Source: Pontederia crassipes
Lineage: Eukaryota; Streptophyta; Magnoliopsida; Commelinales; Pontederiaceae
Length of the DNA stretch: 64,000 bases
Direction of reading: 5' to 3'
NCBI GenBank assembly: GCA_030549335.1
Contig: CM060186.1
Coordinates: 19,893,189 to 19,957,188, forward strand
Positions 25,498 to 37,626 of the stretch are shown one piece after another. Both the position numbers and the translations under genes were made by a program. Numbering within the stretch: position 1 is the stretch's first letter; each line of letters begins with the position of its first letter. Below the pieces are notes generated by a model. That model did no database searches and was not told where the DNA came from. It saw nothing but the letters and a program-made list of their open reading frames with translations.

Positions 25498-27887
25498 TGC
25501 CTCTCACATTTTAAAAAAAAAAGAAGAAGGTGAAGAGGAAAGGGCCGAACCTTTCCCTCTCTCTCATCTTCATTGCCACCTTCTCCAATCCTCTCCCTTC
25601 TTCAATGGTCAGCAGTTCATGATATGAGGAAGGCCAAGGGATATCTCCAACTCTATAAAACTCACTGCCCTTCTACTTCTCCCATTTTCTTCCCCCTTTC
25701 TCTCTCTCACTCGCTCTTCGTTCTTCCTCCTCCGACGTGCACGGACAGCGACTAGCAGAGGCACTCCGACAGCGATTTCTGGCGTGGACGATGCCGGAAA
25801 TAGCAGTGGGCAGCAGCAGGAGACCGAGGGCGAATCACCGCGCGGACGAACCCCAGTCTCGTAGGCTAAGAGGTGTGATTTCGGGATCTATCTCATAGTT
25901 AAGTTGCTGGATGATTTTGCATGCTTAGGGCCGAATCCAAAATAGAATTCATGACTAGGAGACAAAGTTATAATCTCTGAAATGCTCGATCTTTCATTCC
26001 TGCGAATCACTTGAAACTGTTTATCTGTCATTTACGTAGATCTCGAATTACTTAGACCTTTACATGCTGGTGATTGTTTTTCTCATAGTTTAGATTATCA
26101 TATTATACATTAGTTATGCTTACGAACCCGTAAAATAAATGCATGATTTCTTTGATTGTTGAAAAGAATGAAACGATTGAAAACCCTAAACTTGCACAGT
26201 TTTCTGCGAATGAAGAACCCGGCCTGGATTAGACCACCCTGGACCGAGTTTCCCTCAACTCGGCCCGAATCCTCCATTAACGATCGATTGGAGCTCGGAT
26301 CGCACCAGTGACCCGGCCCGGGCTCTGCTCGTCCCGACTTGAGTATCGATCGGAGAAGATGATTGGGCGGATCGACCTTTTCCGATCCGATCGCATACCC
26401 AACTCGGCTCGGGTATAATCCTGACCTGGCCCGGGTTTTCACTCGGACTTTCCGAGACTTATTCCATCAGAAACTCGGCCTTGGTTCACCTGTACTCGGT
26501 CCGAGTTTTGACCAACAGAGCGTAAACTCTATGATTTAAGAACCCTATTTGCGGAATTGATATCTAATCTTTATAGAAAGTTAATTGTGCTCAATAGAAC
26601 CATGTTTACCTCCTATTGAACTGAATGGTAAGAATGAAATGCCAAACTTAATTATGACATCATTGAAATGATAAATGGCCGTCCGCTCCCTCATCGGACA
26701 ATCGTGAAAAAGGACTATGACAGACGACCGTTTGACTTTCGAGCCTCTGGTACGTGGACAGAGGAATTTGACCTTAATCAAACCCTCTGATCTTAAGCTC
26801 CTGTCCACTTGATTGGTTAAAAGAAAGAAAGAACTCAAAGAATGATTCGAAGCTGTATTCCGTGTGACCTTGATCGATCTTTGGATTGAAAGAAAGGTCC
26901 ATTATGATAAGGGAAGTTAATCGAGCCCTAACAAGGCACTTCCACACAGATTTCCATTTGTCCTATCTAGATGGGAGTTCTCTCCCTTATGGATGTTTTA
27001 TCATGGCACGAGGTCATCCCAGTCCGACGAGGCTGGCCGTGGCATTGATCACCCACTGGCCCACAATAGTGTAGATAGTCGCACTACGAGTGCAGGCAAT
27101 GGCATTTTCCTAAAAGAATGATGAGCTCTTCCAATGGAATGGAAATGAAATAAATGGAATGGAAATGAAATAAATGGAATGGAATTGAAATAAAAGAAAT
27201 TAAATGAAAAGAAAAGAAAGAATGAAAAGAGAAAATGAACAAATGAATGAACGAAAGAAAGGACAATGAAAAGAGAAACATGAACCATATTATACTCTCT
27301 ACCATATGACTCACTTTTAAATTCCATTTTATTATGCTTATTCTGACAGAACTGATCTATGATTTATATGAACTCACATTTAACTTTATACTAGCGGTTG
27401 AGCTTGCTCCCCTGTGTGATCCCCACAAGTACATGATGATTGCTCATGACATGATGGTGTGTGCACGACGATCTTGCTCTGGGTGACACGTGCATATGAT
27501 TATGGTCATGTCTAGTATGAGTCGTGTGTTTGTTCGTTATATTAAGTGGTATATCTACTTGGATGGATCTTATCATGTTATGGTCGATCGTCGTCGTTTT
27601 TATATTTAGTACTAATACTTTTATCTTTACTACTTCAGACATGAGTCTATGGAATGTTATCTTTTGCTTCCGCACTATGTTTCTTATCAAGACAGTTTGA
27701 CATATTTTAACCTTTTTTGTTTCCGCATTCTTCTCTTATTGTTGTATTATTTTATTTGACAAGTCTTTCGCTTACGTGTCACTTTTCTTGATCATTTATG
27801 TCAATAAAAGAGTCAAATAGAAGAAGAATAGGATAGCGCACGAGAGGAGATCGCGCCACGTGGCGGGTCGAATTTTGAGGCGCTACA
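25493..27887 (+). repeat. 3' LTR of the gypsy chromovirus
   Basis: Starts TGTAATGCCTCTCACA and ends GGCGCTACA. Collinear with the 5' LTR, with by-eye mismatches every 10-20 bp and several small indels; it carries a longer GGAATGGAAATGAAATAAAT array at 27133-27192. I do not see a clean purine-rich tract just before it. Confidence 0.9.
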
Positions 27888-27892
27888 AGGTT

Positions 27893-28092
27893 GATGAAAA
27901 AGATTTGACGAGGTGACTTAATTCCGATGCCAAGTGTTAAAACAACAATTTTGGAAACTTAACTAATTTTAATTCCAAGGAATGTTATAGAAGAAACAAG
28001 GTTACAAAAAGTAAAAATAGTTGTCTGTTACTTCGAAATTCTTCTACTGTAAAGAAAAATGTAGAAAAAAGGGACGCATACCAAAATAAAAA
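27893..28092. other. Junction between the duplicated segments
   Basis: The first 27 bp (GATGAAAAAGATTTGACGAGG onward) finish copy A. The remaining 170 bp are unique AT-rich DNA. A GCATACC at about 28078 resembles the exon 1 donor on the minus strand, but no exon follows. Confidence 0.5.
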
Positions 28093-29772
28093 GTGTTCTA
28101 TTCCTTGTTCCAATCCTTTTCCTCTTTTTTACCTACCTTTGACCTTCTTCTGTCGACCTTCTCGACAGCACGTGAAGATAAGTGTGAATACGTTGAATAG
28201 GGTCCTGGTCCGTCATTTACCACTTGGAAGGCCAAACCTTTATCATAATTGTTCTGAACAATCATAAAAAGTTAATTCTCATATAAAAAGTTGATCGAGT
28301 AGTGGCTCAAAGGTATATTAATAATATATATATATATTAAAAAAATTTAATAAAAAAATTATAATCCAATTAAAATAGAGAAAATAATCCTAGTAAAAAA
28401 AATAACTAACGAAAAGAAACACAAATACGCAAAAAATTCCTAATTACTTCCAATAATAATAGAATTTTATTATTTTCTCCATTTTCAATAAATTTATCAT
28501 CAACGTTCCTAACATTAGATCAGACAGGTCGATTGGTCCGGTTTGGAAAAAATAATTTTAGCGAAAATTTATATTGAACTAGATTGATTGGGTCAAAATT
28601 AATTGAAATAAAAAATAGATTCAATGCATTTTTTTTCAAACGTGGCACGAAAGAAAGAGGAAATGAAAAAAAGGAAAGTATATTTTAGTAAGGATGTGTA
28701 AGAAATCAGTAATAAAATAGAGTTTAGAGGATGATTAAAAAAAATTAATATCTAGGAAAATAAATTTGAATTTAAAAATTAGAAAGTGGAAAAAAATAAT
28801 AATAACAAATTAAACAAAATAGAAGATTGCTCATAATTTTTTTAAAAAATATGATAAAATTAAAGTTATTATGAATAATGATCTAATATTTTTATTAATG
28901 TTTGATTAATCTAAAATGATGATTAATATGATTTAATTCTCTTATTTTTTTTCCTTTTTTTGTTTTTCGTGTCTAGTTTTAAAAATATTGCTTGTCATCA
29001 AGGCTATTCTCATATATACTTGATGGTAGAGAATTCTTTATATATTTTAATAGGAGAAATGCATTTGATCGTATGTGTACAATCTTATTTTTCTGGCTTT
29101 GTGTTTATGACATGATTTGCACAGTTTTATTAATTTCCTATGTACTTTCATGATTATTCTCCAAAATCCTAATTTAGTGCACACAAACTTTATTTTTATG
29201 TCATCTTCTATTGTGAGGACATGGAAGGGTTTGGAGTGGGACGAAGAAAGAGATGAAGGAGATTGGGGACTTCCGACACCGTAGAGATGCAGAAGGTCTT
29301 CGGGGAGAATTCGGGGAGAACACCAGTGTGAATGAGGAGGATCGAGAGATTTCGCCGGAAGTCACCGCTCTTAGATCTAATACCAATGAAGTAGGGTGAA
29401 GAAAGAGATGAAGGCAATTGGGGACTTAGTGCGGATGATGGTTGTTCTCAATCTTGATTTATAGCGCTCATCCACGATCGTTCATCCACAAAATTTTGCG
29501 CTCATAATGCTCGTTGACACCGTCCAGAGGTCGTGCAATCCTTCACAATCTGCGCACCTTAACATGTCCATCGTCATTATTCCTTTATGATCCATGACTG
29601 ACCCTTATTGACGAATTCCGCCAATCGTTCACTATCTATGTCAGTGTGATCACTCGTAGTTCTTGCTTGTGTGTGGTCGTGGACTCACGGCCGTGAAGAC
29701 AAGTTGTCATGCCATGATCGCTGGGATCACATATTTAACAGGGTTGATGAAAAAGATTTTAGGAGGTGACTT
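28093..29772. repeat. Upstream duplicated segment, copy B
   Basis: A direct-repeat partner of copy A, uninterrupted. It contains a frame at 29201-29386 (minus) and a matching region in A, but the A frame is not preserved, so neither is called coding. It ends GGTTGATGAAAAAGATTTTA and GGAGGTGACTT, the same text that follows the gypsy insertion in copy A. Confidence 0.8.
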
Positions 29773-31499
29773 TCAATAAAGATTACATGGTCAAATGTAA
29801 TTAATTATTTTTTATCCCTGCTTGTTCTTTGAAAATTGGAAAAACACGATTACTGAATTCCTACTATATGAAGAACATCTCAAAACATTGATTTTTTTTA
29901 AAATCATTTCAAGTTTAAAATTGTGCAGAATACATTTATTCTTACACATGAATGGCAACTGCATGGAGACAATAGGGGCAACTTAAAAAGCATTGAGAAG
30001 CAGCTAGAAGGGCTGAGTCTGCATTTTTATGTTTCTTATTATTTTTATAGTAATTTAGGATATTATCTTGTTAGTTAATCTGTGATGTTGAACATTCAAC
30101 ATGGAGAATATGTAAGAATCCATCATCAGCTTGTCAAGACTGGTAAAATATGATTTTCTATATTTTTAAAATTAAATTTGACCTTGTTTGGCATAATATT
30201 TGTTCAAGACCTTTGTTTATGATTTTCTTGTAAAATATCACAATAAAATAGTAGATTACCAACTCAAAAAAATTGAGCAAATAAAACCTAAAATTGATGC
30301 ATGCTATGACCAAATTAATCCAAATAAAACTAAATGTAAGTCTAATGATACTTTATGAAATAGATGCATTGAACTCGTCCATGATTAGATATTTGCTTAT
30401 CCTAAAATAATGTTCTAGACAAAGCTTTCACTTCCACCCTATCGGTCAACTATTTATCTTAGTACTAATTTTTATACATCTATCATCAAAGCATTTTTAC
30501 ACAATTCTAATTACCAACCTTGTAGTGTTTTTGAACATGAGAGATATTTAATTTATCCCACTTCATCTCAAAGTAATAAGAAAGTAAAACTTGTCAAATA
30601 AAATTCTCAATGTTGAATAGAAAAAAATTAAATAATTTATTTTGATAGATGAGTTTATGCTTTCTTTTACAACAACAAAAAAAAGTAAACTCTATGAAGT
30701 CTAGTCTCCAATCAAGTCCATGTTGTAAACTTGCAATTGATGACTCCCAGACCAGTTGATCTTAAGGCAACAAATGTTGAAGCACCTCTTGAACTTATTT
30801 GTTTGAACATTCCTATTATAAGATTTTGAAACTCAAAAAATGATTTGTAAGCTTATGAACTTCCAATCATCATCAAACAAGGACACCAAAAGCATGATTA
30901 AAAAATTTATAGCAATTAAATACTAGAAAGTGTATTATTCACTCAACTAATAAAGTATAATGATCACGAGTTATAGATCCACAAGAAAGTAACTTACTCA
31001 ACTATCTAATATCAGAGGCTAACACGAGACCAATATGATTTTAATAAAAGTGTTATGAAAAATTAAATTACATAAAATATTAAACTAAATTAATCTAATG
31101 ATATTTATGGTCTCAGGATAGCTTAAGATGATTAATAATAAACTTGTTTAATTCTTGTAGCAATTAAATTAATCAAAGATAAACATGTTCAACTCTTAGA
31201 TGAATTAGATACTCTTAAAGTACAATGTATTTTACCTAGTAAACCAACTATTCTTAATCATAACAAGGTGAGAATACTCCGTATTGATTCTACCCTCAAT
31301 CCAACTCATATTACAATGCCATGTGCCGTAATTCTTATAGTATCAAACCATCCTTATCGAGTCAATGCAATAGGCTACGCAATCAAGTACTCCATACTAT
31401 CACTACTAGATTGAAACATAAATTGCTTTAATTTTAAAGTTAATAATCAATTCTACATAAAAACATGAACTAATAAATGATCATGTTTCCCAATTAACA
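29773..31499. other. AT-rich intergenic DNA, no gene recognised
   Basis: No domain-bearing frame, RNA gene or clear repeat was seen on either strand. It may hold more of the copia LTR called next, but I could not align it to anything else in the window. Confidence 0.5.
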
Positions 31500-31893
31500 A
31501 TAAACTAAGAACTTTGAGCTGATAGGTCGACCGCTACGTTAATCGGACTGTCGACCGGTCTAGTCTCGATATTGAATTGGACAACCCGTGCATTGATCGA
31601 TCGACCGGTATGTTTGATTGATCGACTTTCACTTCTTCGACCGCCATGCACTATTTTGAATATAACATTCTGCATGGTTATCTAAATTAAATAATCTTGA
31701 ATTCTATGAAAAGCTAACAAAATTGTTTACAACTTTGATGTTCATTATTCATCCAAAAACTAATGAGATCATAGTTAAATATTCAGTCAAACTTCAATGC
31801 ATATAATTTTGATCTTTCGAGGTTCGTATCATCAAAATATAATTATATAGGACATTAAAATTTTGCTCCAACAATCTCTCCCTTTTTATAAAA
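31500..31893 (-). mobile_element. Copia (SIRE-like) LTR end with polypurine tract
   Basis: On the minus strand AAAAAGGGAGAGATTG (about 31893-31874) is followed by TTGGAGCAAAATTTTAATGT and TTTTGATGATACGAACC, the usual polypurine-tract and LTR start of SIRE-type copia elements. Downstream in the LTR (31640-31525) are several GGTCGACC/ATCGATCGACCGG motifs. The rest of the element was not recognised, so the outer boundary is uncertain. Confidence 0.55.
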
Positions 31894-32492
31894 ACAAACC
31901 AAGAAATATGAAAAATATATAAGTTACGAAAAAATTAAAAAATTAATTTTATTGCCCCTAAAACTGAGCTTTCCTTAAAATATATAATTGTAAGGTATTT
32001 TTCATATAAATGTATATTCATATATATGTCTCCTATATAACTTTTCCTTATATTCATATCATATCTCTTCTATATTTCTCTCCCTTTTGTTTCATTAGAA
32101 AGTAATTTGCATATGAAGTACATAAGAAACAATATGCAAATCCCTGTTAATCATGTCATCTTTGAAAAATGTTATTCTCCCATTTTGTGATATAAGAAAC
32201 ATATAAACTATTACATCATAAAGAGTTGTTTCATATATAAAATACGCGATAGGCAAACATAACTTCCCATAAATTTATGGCTATTTTATAATGACAAAAT
32301 ATGAAATCAAATGAATAACACGTCCCAAAAATTGAAGGATTAAAAAAATTGCATAAAACTTTGAGACAACAATGATATGTCAAATTTAAATTGAATAATA
32401 TCAAGTGACCAAGCATTTGACAATAAGGATAATGAGTCATATTTGAAGGGAATAGAGAAACTACTATATTAACATTTGTTTTGAACAAGCTC
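31894..32492. other. AT-rich DNA, no gene recognised
   Basis: An open frame on the minus strand at 32231-32488 has no recognisable motif and lies in low-complexity sequence. By position it could be internal sequence of the minus-strand copia element. Confidence 0.4.
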
Positions 32493-32625
32493 CACTACAA
32501 GAAAAAGCGAAATTTCCGACGGGTGATTTTCGACGGACCAAAATCCATCTAAAGTACCGAGGATTTTTCGAAGGATCCAAATATCCGTTGTAATTATGAT
32601 CAGAGAAATTTTCGACGGTATTTTT
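32493..32625. mobile_element. CACTA transposon terminus, truncated
   Basis: CACTACAAGAAAAAGCGAAA followed by TTTCCGACGGG, TTTTCGACGGACC and TTTTCGACGG repeats: a CACTA terminal inverted repeat with sub-terminal motifs like those of the complete element at 57826. No opposite end was found within several kb. Confidence 0.7.
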
Positions 32626-32931
32626 GTCATCCTCTCCGCATCACGAGAAAATTAATTCAAACAATTATAAGAAAAAAGATTAATTCTCATATACAAATTT
32701 TTTTAAAAAAGTTTTTTTCAATAAAATGGACAAAATAGATAAACTAACCCCAATCAAGAGAAAATAAAATGGATATTCCCCTTTAAAATTTATAGTTTAA
32801 AAAGATTAAATGTAAAAAATTACACAAAAAAATCATCATAAAAAAAACGCTTCTCATTCTTCTTTTTCTCCCCCTCGTAATGATGTCACAATATTTTCTC
32901 CTCCAAGTTGCCGCACCTCTTCCCTGTAAAT

Positions 32932-33014
32932 ATATATATACTTTCAACAATGGTGTGCTTATCCTTTTATACCAATATATATATACATATACATGTATAT
33001 ATATATATATATTA
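32932..33014. repeat. TA-rich microsatellites
   Basis: (TA)n runs at 32932-32940 and 32974-33014, broken by CATATACATG. Confidence 0.7.
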
Positions 33015-33114
33015 CAGGCTTGTGTTAATAATTGATTCCTTGAGGAAATGTACCTAACCCTCTTGCATACATGGCAGCTGATGACTTTGGCTTTAATTTT
33101 ATCCTTCACTTTTA

Positions 33115-33286
33115 CCTGATTATAACAGCCACTACCATGTCTTTGATGACAACAACATCCATCTCCATGTTCCCCTGCATCTCTTTCATGATAACAGCCA
33201 CTACAACCGTCCCCTATGTTTTTATGGTTTTCCAATTTTTTTAGTTTGTTCGATCTCTTTTTATATTTCAAAAGCAAAATTTGCAT
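33115..33286 (-). other. Short Cys/His-rich open frame, unrecognised
   Basis: On the minus strand an ATG at 33286 opens MQILLLKYKKRSNKLKK and then two imperfect repeats rich in Gly, Cys and His: GDGCSGCYHERDAGEH and GDGCCCHQRHGSGCYNQ. A consensus donor (CAG|GTAAAA) follows the second repeat near 33117, so it could be an exon of a small metal-binding-like protein. I do not recognise the family, and no neighbouring exon was found. It may be chance. Confidence 0.2.
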
Positions 33287-33299
33287 CGATGTCAGATCT

Positions 33300-36200
33300 A
33301 TTCATTTTCAGATGTTTCTTATTTATTTGTTGTTAATATGTTATATAATATAGAACATGTCGTAGTAGCAATAACAATCATGCATGCTTGAGCTTTTTTG
33401 TATTTGCTTAGTTAATTCCTTTATAACTCACAAAATTAAAATGCATACAAATCTCAAATACTACATATAAATGGATACGAGTGTTTATACTCTTCACTTA
33501 CTTTTCAAATTAGTTTGGCAAATTCGCTCATTATTTTTTATAATTATGATTTTTAAAGGCAGCACTAATTGTAATTTAATTTCATACTTTTATTTCAAAT
33601 TATTTATTTCCTTGTTATTTTCAAGAGTCAATAATAAAATTTATTAAGTACATATTATAATTAAATGAAAAAGAGAGAGTTAGAATTAGAAAGAAAATAA
33701 AAACTATAGTTAGACAAGAAAAGAAAAAAAAAGATTAGAAGTGATGGATTAAAGTTAGATTTAAATTACAAATTTTAATTAGATATGGATTTCAATACTT
33801 ATAAATTTCTCCAAAGACCTCTCTCTTCTCTCCATGACCACATCAATGAGAAACTAATTTGGCACAAACCAAAGGTGAAGAAGTGGTCACAAAAGCTTGC
33901 TTCCTCCTAGAATTTGTGCTACATTTTAATGCATATCAACTAAAATCGTGGATCATACCAATCAGATTACTTCTATTGAATATTTATTTCATAAAAATAG
34001 ATATTAATCAACATAATAATAACAAAAAACCCAAATATTATATTGCCAAAAGGGAGTCCAATGAATATGATACTTATAACGCTTAAATTTTGTTCTTTAG
34101 TCCCTCTTGCACCTAGCTTGTCATCACAACCTACATAGAGTTGTCACATGATCCTTTGAGGTCACATCGTATGATTGTCCACCAATCACCTCAATTGTCG
34201 AACCATACATCAATAGTCATGCCTAGGGGTTGTGATGAACATCGATCCATCATCAACATTACATCTTTAGGGTTGCAAAAATATATAGTGTCGCACTTGA
34301 CATACATAATTACACCTTGTCTCATTAAGATGATCATTCATTTGTGGCTTGCACCAAGTACGATGGCATGCACCTCACAATTATGACGTGTGTGATACAT
34401 ATGCATGGATCGTCATGCCTCCATGCCATGGGTAGAATGTGACATCTCACCTTTCAGGTCCAAGGATGTCGTGACTAGCGTCCACATCATGGGTTGTGAC
34501 TTGAATCAAGCAATGACAGACCATGCACCGAGCACGACACACACCTTCACTTGTGTTGTCATGACTTTCACACACCTATCATGATTTGCATCACATGCTA
34601 TTGCACTTAATATTGTCAAGTTCAAAAGTTTAAATAAATTTAATTATTTAAATAATAATTATGTAATCACAAGCACATATCTATTATTCATAAATATTAA
34701 ACAACAATAATTTACTATATGAATTAATATGAAAATAATAAAATAAGTACTATCAGTTATAACTAATAAATGTTAATTAACTATAAAATATTATGTTTAT
34801 TAAGTTAGAAAACTCATAAAATATAAAAAATGAGTAAAATAATTGCATTAAAATTTATAATCATGATACTAATTTCACTCGTTATCACAAATACATTAAT
34901 CAAGTAAAATATTTAAAATATTACAAATTATTTTATTATACTAATACTAAGATTACGTAATCGTATAGAATCATATAAATTCGTTAGAATCATATAGTCT
35001 ATAAGAGTTTATAAGATCTATCAACTTTTTAAAAGTTATTTTTTTGATAAAATCTTAGAGTCTACATCAATTTGATTCGTTTTACTTACCTAAGAGTTTG
35101 ACTCGAAATTTGAACAACATTGGTTGCACCTGCAGAGCTCTCTAGAAAACTAATGTGTGTTCTATTACTTGAGTTGAGTTCTTATTGACCACATGCACCC
35201 AACCTTATTTAATTGATGATTATTGACCTTTTTGTCCCCAAAAAATAATTAAGTAAGCAACTCACGTAAAAGTCAAAAACTAAAGATCACCATCACTCTT
35301 TAATTATTATGGGTTGGAAGAACCTTACGAGTCAAAAAATAACTTATGAGTGAAAATACATTCATTTACCCTAAAAGAGGGCATTTGCTATTAAATTGGT
35401 CTGCCATTGAGCATTACTCATGAAAGCACATTGACATATCTTAAAGTAAATAAAGAGTTCTTCTTGGGACAACAAATATAAAAATGGACTGAGTTGAAAC
35501 TATTCATAATCAAAGAATTGTAACTAAAATACGTAACAACAACAATTCATCGAACAACAATGTAATGCAAAGTAAAGTATTATATTGCAAAAATAATCAT
35601 ATTGATTATTTAATCAAATATTGACACTCTAATATTGATTCCAATGATATTAATTATTGTCATAAAGTTATCGGCTTATCTCATTGATATTAATTAATGA
35701 ACTAAAGTCATCACATAATTATATCAATATTGATTATTGATAATTGTTATCATTTTCCATTAAAACAAACATATTGTATGCGATAATTGGACATTAATAA
35801 AAAACATTGATCATTGAATATTGTTATCCTTGAAACCATTTTTTCATTGACTATAGAACATTGATATTGTCACATTGATTTGATTGACATTAATTATTAT
35901 CCATAGTTATTCATGATAATTGAAATTGACACACTATATATAATTTATTGATGCATAAAATGTAATAGAAAAATAAATCTCCTACCAAGTGCACTAGTCT
36001 CTCAAATAATATAGTAAATAGAAGTAAAGAATGTCCAACCCATGAGAAATAATATTATTGATTATCTAATTTCATAAGCTAATATGAGAAAAAAAACATA
36101 ATTTTGGAAATAAGTTTTATATTTATAAGCCAAAATATTGACAATAAGATAATACAATGATATGGTGCTGAAGTATGTTCTAGAATGAAAACAAATAAGA

Positions 36201-37069
36201 GATAAACATGATAATAAGCTAAGATATAATTAATTTCTTAAGATGTATGGTCTCACAAACAACCATCCCTATAAGTTAACCAAGCAAATTAAACTATCTT
36301 AAATTAATAAAAATGAAATTCCCACAACCCGCTATCCTAATAAGATTAGATTAAAATTAATATATATATATATATATTAAATGGATTTTCTTAAATTATT
36401 AATCACTTCACAAATGAGTATAGATTAACGGTTCATATAAATTTAATTCTACACACACTAGTTACTAAATTTATGTCAATAATTAATTCCCAAATAAAAA
36501 CAATTAACTTTTTTTCTAAATTCTAGATTAAAGAATATATATTGGTATATATTAACTCAGAAATTAAATTGATTAAATTGAAAACATTATACAAAATGAA
36601 TAACTGACCAAAAGAATAAAATTTGTTTAAAATAGGATTCACAATGTTTCCATTCAATTATAAATCTCCTAAATGAAAAAATCCTAAAATCTTGTGGAGT
36701 TCATCCTAGAACTTCTGAAGAGACAAAATAATCAAACTAACAAAATTAAAAGAATTACACCAAAAATTAGATGATAGGCCCATCAACATGGCAAATGCAC
36801 ACAGTGGAAGACTTGTTCACAGCCTCGGCCAACGCATACATAGCTTTCTCTCCTCTTGGTCGCAGCTTGCAGAACTTGAGTCATGGTGATGGATCTCGAG
36901 AACCTAGATGACAAGGCATGAGTTGGCGTACATTTACATTTATAAGTGATAAGGATGGCTTGAAACTGCTCATGACCAGTATATCATATGGTTGAAATTA
37001 TATGTTGTCGCACTAGAGTTCATGTTTTTTTGTCAAACTAAGATTTATTGTCTTCAACTTCATCATGGC
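33300..37069. other. Long AT-rich stretch without recognisable genes
   Basis: No domain-bearing frame on either strand. At 35585-35945 short units around ATTGATATTAATTA recur irregularly. A (TA)n run lies at 36358-36380. At 34140-34620 the base composition is higher in GC and rich in CATG, with no coding sense. At 36770-36870 the minus strand is open for about 30 codons, without a known motif. Confidence 0.5.
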
Positions 37070-37626
37070 CAGGGCTGGCCCAAGGTGTTGGAGGGCCTAA
37101 AACAAAATAGTAAGGTAGGGTTTTTTAATATAAATATAAGTTTTAAATTTTTTTTAAAAAAGTATAAAAATATTAATTAAATCTAATGTTTATTTTTTCT
37201 TAACGTTGTTGATCTTAAACACTTAATAAAATTATTTTGAAGCATCTATCATACTTTCTCAAAAGAAAATTATGGATGCAATAAAAAATTGAAAGAAAAT
37301 AAATTGGAAACACAAAGAAATTAAACTCCCTTTTATTATTAAGAATGGAAATTTGATTAAGAATGGTGGATTGGAAATAGATATTACTAATGAGAAAATA
37401 TTGAGCAATAAATTTTGGATGACAAATATTAGGGTAATATTGTTTATAAAATGTAAAGAAAATAAATAAAGAATCAATTATGATTTAAATTAATGACAAA
37501 AATTAGTATTTATTGTGAGCACTCATTTAAGTTGGAGGCCCAAGCAAGTGAAGCTAATTAATAAGAGGCATCATTTAAGTTGGGGCCTCGAGCAAAAACA
37601 CTTGCTTGGGCCTTGGACCGGCCCTG
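37070..37626. mobile_element. hAT-type non-autonomous element (MITE)
   Basis: Ends are inverted: CAGGGCTGGCCCAAGG on the left and CCTTGGACCGGCCCTG on the right, matching the CAGGGCCGGCCC termini common in plant hAT elements. The 8-bp flanks ATCATGGC and ATCATGAC differ at one base. The inside is AT-rich and lacks transposase motifs. Two GGAGGCCCAAGCAAG / GGGGCCTCGAGCAAA copies near the right end are sub-terminal repeats. Confidence 0.85.

Larger units (their letters stand above)
18223..27887 (+). mobile_element. Ty3/gypsy chromovirus (Tekay/Del-like), near full length, inactive
   Basis: LTRs at 18223-20599 and 25493-27887 flank an internal region with gag, protease, RT, RNase H, integrase and a chromodomain in gypsy order. 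The 5-bp target duplication AGGTT is exact (18218-18222 and 27888-27892). The LTRs start TG; the 3' copy ends CA and the 5' copy TA. A tRNA-iMet-type primer site follows the 5' LTR. The LTRs differ at many sites and internal frames carry stops and shifts, so the insertion is not recent. It sits inside copy A of the upstream duplication. Confidence 0.9.

Noticed and set aside
16551..29740. Copies A and B as the two LTRs of one element (both begin TG and have a CA near the end)
   Set aside because: Similarity runs about 30 bp past the supposed LTR end, no primer site follows copy A, the internal part would be only about 200 bp, and there is no target duplication. A tandem duplication fits better.
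32783..33003. Extension of the Cys/His-rich frame into a 167-residue protein
   Set aside because: The part after the donor site is TA-microsatellite and low-complexity sequence; if the frame is real it should end at the splice site.
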